The position numbers and the translations under genes were made by a program. This document shows positions 22,159-24,908 of a DNA stretch of 24,908 bases, one piece after another. The stretch is taken from positions 1 to 24,908 of IMG/VR virus record IMGVR_UViG_3300008217_000082, one strand, 5' to 3'. Source of the stretch: a virus. Numbering within the stretch: position 1 is the first letter of the stretch; the number at the start of each line of letters is the position of its first letter. The notes under the pieces were generated by a model. The model was not told the origin of the DNA and ran no database searches. It saw only the letters and a program-made list of their open reading frames with translations.

Positions 22159-24297
22159 TTATAAAATCACAGGAACAACAGTACACCGACAACTAGGATG
22201 GGCAGGAGGGTGGCTGAACCCACCAGGGAAATTCTTATGGAGATCAACGACGACACCATTCAAAGCTTCACAGATGGAGTCTTGCCGTCCATCCAAAGAA
22301 GTCAGCCATTCCATACCATCTACTACACCGGATTCGATATATCCCTCAACGGTGCCACGATTAGACATCGTAATGACTTCAGTACGGGCAATGTTTCGTG
22401 ATCGCCGCACAGATGCTTCGGACATGACGGAACGTATCCTCGATTGTAATGCCGGAATACCTTCTTCTGCGGTGAATCCTGCTAACAAAGTAGTAACGAC
22501 AGCTTTTCTCGTTATCTCATTGATTCCAACAATAGCTTCCCCAACATGTTTTCTAATCCAAACCATTGCTGTGGCATTTAATTGGACTTTCCGGATGCCA
22601 TCCGTATGTGGTTGTTCAGGATGTACCAATGCATCACCAGCATCTAAGCCTTGCTCAAACACGAAGATAAGCATGGGGAGAAGCTTTTCTTCCATGATTT
22701 CTGTAAATTCATCTAATGGAAAGATCAGGTCATCAATAGATGCAATGCCTTGTATACGTCGAACCAGATCATCTGCTTGATCTTCGAACAACTGTTGAAG
22801 AACCTTCACGACAGGGGCTTCCATTGCTTCTGTATCAGTTACAAATTGATGCCAGATGATTTCCTTCTGTTCAGTGGTGTATCGGCTCTTCGGCATCACC
22901 GGCAATGATTCATCATCATTGGTTGGCGCAGAATCAGATGAACGCCGATAAATAGTTTCTTCAGCACCGTTCAAAGCGCGGTTGATCATGCGTACCATGC
23001 CACCTTCAAACACATTCCGGTCCTCACCGATAGCCATCATCGGAGGTGGACGGTCCGCTGGGTTAACTGGCACTTCTATCAGTCCAGCAGCACGTAGATA
23101 AACGTCGCCTCCTGGTACCTGGTCGAAGCCTAATAACTTGCGATATTCGTTCACGGTAACAGCACCGGACGACAACTCCCTAGATGCTATGTTGACTTGC
23201 TCTACCCTGTTTTGCGGAGCAGGGTCGGTGAAATCAAGTTCAATATTACCACCAAACATAGGCACCAGAGTCATGTTGAGCTTGTTCCTGATACGTCGAA
23301 GCCTTGTTCTAAGCACATGCCTTCCATATACATTCTCGGCTTCTCGCGCATTGGCAAGATTGACGTTTTCAGACAGCCCCATAATGTGTTGAGGAACGCC
23401 GTACAAACCAAGAATATTGTCACGGCCAAGCTTCCTAAGATTAAGATGATCCATATCACGCGGACTTAGCGAAACGGCCTGATATTCCAGGTCACCAGTA
23501 AGCACGGCAATAGAGTGGGAAGCACCCCAGCCGCTGTACTGTTGTTTCCACATCTGCTTGATCTCTTCTTTTTGCTCTGGAGTGGTACGACCAGATTTGG
23601 TTCTTAGGATGCCTTCGGGTGTCGCAGAGTTAAATAGCATATTTCTGTTCCACTCTGTCGCAAACCGTTCGGTATCTAGTTCAGTTGCCATCGGAGCTAC
23701 GGGAGCCTGTCCACGGTACATATCTACAGGATTGGGGGTCTTGAAATGGATAACCTGTCCGATCTCTAAACGTTGACGAAAGTTCTGTAAGCGATACTCG
23801 TAGTGATCGATAAAATCAGTGGGCGAAGGCACCACAGTCATCCGACTGGGTGGAACGATCCATATTTCAGTTGGGATTCCTCGGTTGTCACGGTTCAGAA
23901 TCCAGAAGCTTTCACCAGGTAAATCCATATACATCTGATGAAGCTCTCGTACTTCATCGCCAGATTGGAAAGGATTGGCCTTACCTTCCAGCAATTCTAA
24001 AAGCGGATGGGATTCAAGCTGGCCCTGGCGTTCTCCATTACGGATGCTGTATAACTGCCAGTCAACTTCTGATACTGACGATGCGATCTTGGACACTACG
24101 GCATAAAGCCATCCAATCGAACCGAAGGCTTTTGTATAATCCTCGGCCCTCATGCGCGGGGGAATCTTCATCGTCATGTTGGTGGACATGGGAACTGGTA
24201 TGGATCGGAGGATAGGATTGGGAGAAGTAGCTAAGGCAAGGGATGCCTTATTCACCATTGATGGAACGAAGGATTTGATACCCGTGACAATGCTCAT
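22159..24297 (-). CDS. Portal protein fused to Mu-F-like head morphogenesis domain
   Basis: A 712-residue protein combining two proteins that are usually separate. Residues about 40-430 are an HK97-type portal: AFGSIGWLYAVVSKIASSVS, ESFWILNRDNRGIPTEIWIV, IGQVIHFKTPNPVDMYRGQA, LFNSATPEGILRTK, DILGLYGVPQHIMGLSENVN-like. Residues about 470-712 are a Mu gpF/SPP1 gp7-type domain: helical region, then RNIARTEVITMSNRGTVEGY, DGMEWLTSLDGRQDSICEAL and HPPAHPSCRCTVVPV, whose A-R-T-E and C-R-C motifs are diagnostic. The portal is the DNA gate; the gpF part is a minor head protein, sometimes injected with DNA. ATG has AAGGGG six bases ahead. First gene of the late operon. Confidence 0.93.
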   Translation of the reverse strand: MSIVTGIKSFVPSMVNKASLALATSPNPILRSIPVPMSTNMTMKIPPRMRAEDYTKAFGSIGWLYAVVSKIASSVSEVDWQLYSIRNGERQGQLESHPLLELLEGKANPFQSGDEVRELHQMYMDLPGESFWILNRDNRGIPTEIWIVPPSRMTVVPSPTDFIDHYEYRLQNFRQRLEIGQVIHFKTPNPVDMYRGQAPVAPMATELDTERFATEWNRNMLFNSATPEGILRTKSGRTTPEQKEEIKQMWKQQYSGWGASHSIAVLTGDLEYQAVSLSPRDMDHLNLRKLGRDNILGLYGVPQHIMGLSENVNLANAREAENVYGRHVLRTRLRRIRNKLNMTLVPMFGGNIELDFTDPAPQNRVEQVNIASRELSSGAVTVNEYRKLLGFDQVPGGDVYLRAAGLIEVPVNPADRPPPMMAIGEDRNVFEGGMVRMINRALNGAEETIYRRSSDSAPTNDDESLPVMPKSRYTTEQKEIIWHQFVTDTEAMEAPVVKVLQQLFEDQADDLVRRIQGIASIDDLIFPLDEFTEIMEEKLLPMLIFVFEQGLDAGDALVHPEQPHTDGIRKVQLNATAMVWIRKHVGEAIVGINEITRKAVVTTLLAGFTAEEGIPALQSRIRSVMSEASVRRSRNIARTEVITMSNRGTVEGYIESGVVDGMEWLTSLDGRQDSICEALNGVVVDLHKNFPGGFSHPPAHPSCRCTVVPVIL

Positions 24298-24327
24298 TGG
24301 ATACCCCTTCTAGTTACTGGTTGATTT

Positions 24328-24356
24328 ATTATATCAATTGCAGCAAGACGGTACAG
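24328..24356 (-). promoter_or_regulatory. Extended -10 promoter for the late operon
   Basis: On the minus strand TGATATAAT (24328-24336) is a perfect TATAAT preceded by the TGN of an extended -10 box. The -35 position (CTGTAC, 24351-24356, 17 bases away) is poor, as expected for extended -10 promoters or ones needing an activator. Transcription would start near 24321, about 25 bases before the portal ATG. Confidence 0.6.
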
Positions 24357-24360
24357 TCTT
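24345..24360. promoter_or_regulatory. Palindromic operator candidate over the late -35 box
   Basis: AAGACGGTACAGTCTT is a 16-base palindrome with only one mismatched pair (14 of 16 positions symmetrical). It covers the -35 box of the leftward promoter, where a repressor or activator would act. The symmetry is seen; the role and the binding protein are inferred. Confidence 0.4.
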
Positions 24361-24386
24361 AACATTGGCCTGTAAAACTAACAGTG

Positions 24387-24417
24387 TTGACAAACATTCT
24401 GGAGGAATGTTCATAAT
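24387..24417 (+). promoter_or_regulatory. Rightward promoter with inverted repeat in its spacer
   Basis: TTGACA (24387-24392) is a perfect -35 box; CATAAT (24412-24417), or TCATAA one base earlier, follows after 19 or 18 bases. The spacer is the perfect inverted repeat AACATTC-TGGAG-GAATGTT (24393-24411), typical of an operator between promoter boxes. The same stretch contains GGAGG ten bases ahead of an ATG at 24416 that opens only ten codons (MLHKELEGDL), so a ribosome binding site is the alternative reading. Confidence 0.5.
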
Positions 24418-24444
24418 GCTTCATAAAGAATTAGAAGGTGATCT

Positions 24445-24540
24445 GTGAAAGTAGTGATTTTGTGCGGAGGGTTTGGAACCAGGCTGCGCGAAGAGACAAA
24501 GGATGAGGCGGCGGAGAGGAGAGACCAACAATGGCGGTAA
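24445..24540 (+). pseudogene. Truncated start of a glucose-1-phosphate cytidylyltransferase-type gene
   Basis: From GTG at 24445, with AAGG six bases ahead, 18 codons encode (M)KVVILCGGFGTRLREET. This is the N-terminal nucleotide-binding signature of sugar-1-phosphate nucleotidyltransferases, closest to the RfbF (glucose-1-phosphate cytidylyltransferase) form, in which G-G-x-G-T-R-L-x-E-E-T binds the nucleotide phosphates. The next expected motif (P-K-P-M-V) is absent in all three frames; instead the frame gives 13 unrelated residues and stops at 24540. The fragment is therefore broken at about 24498. The GTG overlaps the stop of a ten-codon frame (TGTGA). A host gene piece carried by the phage is the likely meaning. 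Confidence 0.65.
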
Positions 24541-24679
24541 ACGCTTACCAAGTGAAAGTTGCGGAATGTTTTTGAGAAATGACCTTACTGAAGATGGCGA
24601 AGCGTATATAAGACAATGCGCTATTGACGGCGTTATTCTTCTGGAATGGCAAGAATGCTATTCCTACCTCGGCATATAA
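24531..24679 (+). CDS. Weak small ORFs, possibly joined by a slip
   Basis: ATG at 24531 has AGGAG nine bases ahead and encodes MAVNAYQVKVAECF before a stop at 24573-24575. The -1 frame continues from the T5 run there (TGT TTT TGA) as LRNDLTEDGEAYIRQCAIDG and on to YSYLGI, stopping at 24679; that frame also has its own ATG at 24566 without a good binding site. Joined, they give about 50 residues. A real but tiny or degenerate gene is possible; no family recognised. Confidence 0.3.
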
Positions 24680-24699
24680 TTTTGGAAAGCGAGATTGCT

Positions 24700-24908
24700 G
24701 TGATTTATGAATGTCCACATTTAGGATGCTCCGACAAAGTTCAAGGCGATGATATGCAATCGGTGATGCGACCTTTGGTAGATCAAAAGGTAACCTTTAC
24801 TGCTATCAAACCATTACCGCACGATTTTATTGATGCTGTTTTCGGTGTATCAGGTAGACAGGCTCATCGAAAACTCCAATGTTCTCAATGGTGCCGAAGG
24901 GGTCCTGA
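24700..24908 (+). CDS. Partial ORF running off the right end
   Basis: The frame is open from 24628 to the window end. GTG at 24700 gives a product beginning VIYECPHLGCSDKVQGDDMQ and containing CSQWC near the end, so four cysteines in two pairs may bind zinc. ATGs at 24646 and 24655 are other possible starts; none has a strong binding site. No family is recognised, and the protein is incomplete here. It is divergent from the late operon and may belong to an early or host region. Confidence 0.4.
   Translation, partial: MIYECPHLGCSDKVQGDDMQSVMRPLVDQKVTFTAIKPLPHDFIDAVFGVSGRQAHRKLQCSQWCRRGP

Noticed and set aside
17-24721. 11-base match (atgtccacatt) near both ends of the window, at 17 and 24711
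   Set aside because: Matches of this length are expected by chance in 25 kb and the flanks do not agree, so there is no support for terminal or attachment repeats.

Overview
The window reads as the late (virion) gene block of a tailed phage or prophage with a long-tailed, siphovirus-like gene order. No ribosomal RNA, tRNA, CRISPR array or transposase was seen. Almost every real gene lies on the minus strand, packed with 1-4 base start/stop overlaps and strong GGAGG-type ribosome binding sites, so the host is a bacterium. Base composition is balanced. I cannot name the host; the only host-like clue is a short fragment of a sugar nucleotidyltransferase gene near the right end.

The late block runs leftward. 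The head module comes first: a portal protein fused to a Mu-F-like head morphogenesis domain (22159-24297), an HK97-type prohead protease with an accessory domain (20646-21938), the HK97-fold major capsid protein (19336-20649) and a small possible decoration protein (18826-19305). Next is a stretch of accessory structural genes: a zinc-ribbon protein, a beta-helix protein, a small beta protein, a 482-residue fibre-like protein and several unknowns (13847-18822). The neck starts with a connector (12956-13846), but a Com-like zinc-finger gene and five small genes, at least three encoding membrane proteins (10825-12610), sit before the head-closure, HK97-gp10-like and tail-terminator genes (9718-10821).

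The tail module has two small paralogous genes, three tandem tail-tube-like paralogues, a tail assembly chaperone pair joined by a likely -1 frameshift on two C5 runs, a tape measure protein with seven 46-residue tandem repeats, a Dit-like protein with large adhesion domains, and a hub (Tal-like) protein. A small zinc/helix-turn-helix protein closes the operon, followed by a gene-poor flank with a long hairpin.

Right of the portal gene lies a divergent control region (about 24300-24445) with an extended -10 promoter facing left, a consensus-like promoter facing right and two palindromes. To its right is a 54-base stretch encoding the N-terminal signature of a glucose-1-phosphate cytidylyltransferase-type enzyme that is then broken off, followed by weak small ORFs and one ORF running off the window. 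Terminase, lysis enzymes, integrase and replication genes are not in the window. The most interesting points are the triplicated tube genes, the tape-measure repeat array, the membrane cassette inside the neck module, the frameshift site and the captured nucleotidyltransferase start.
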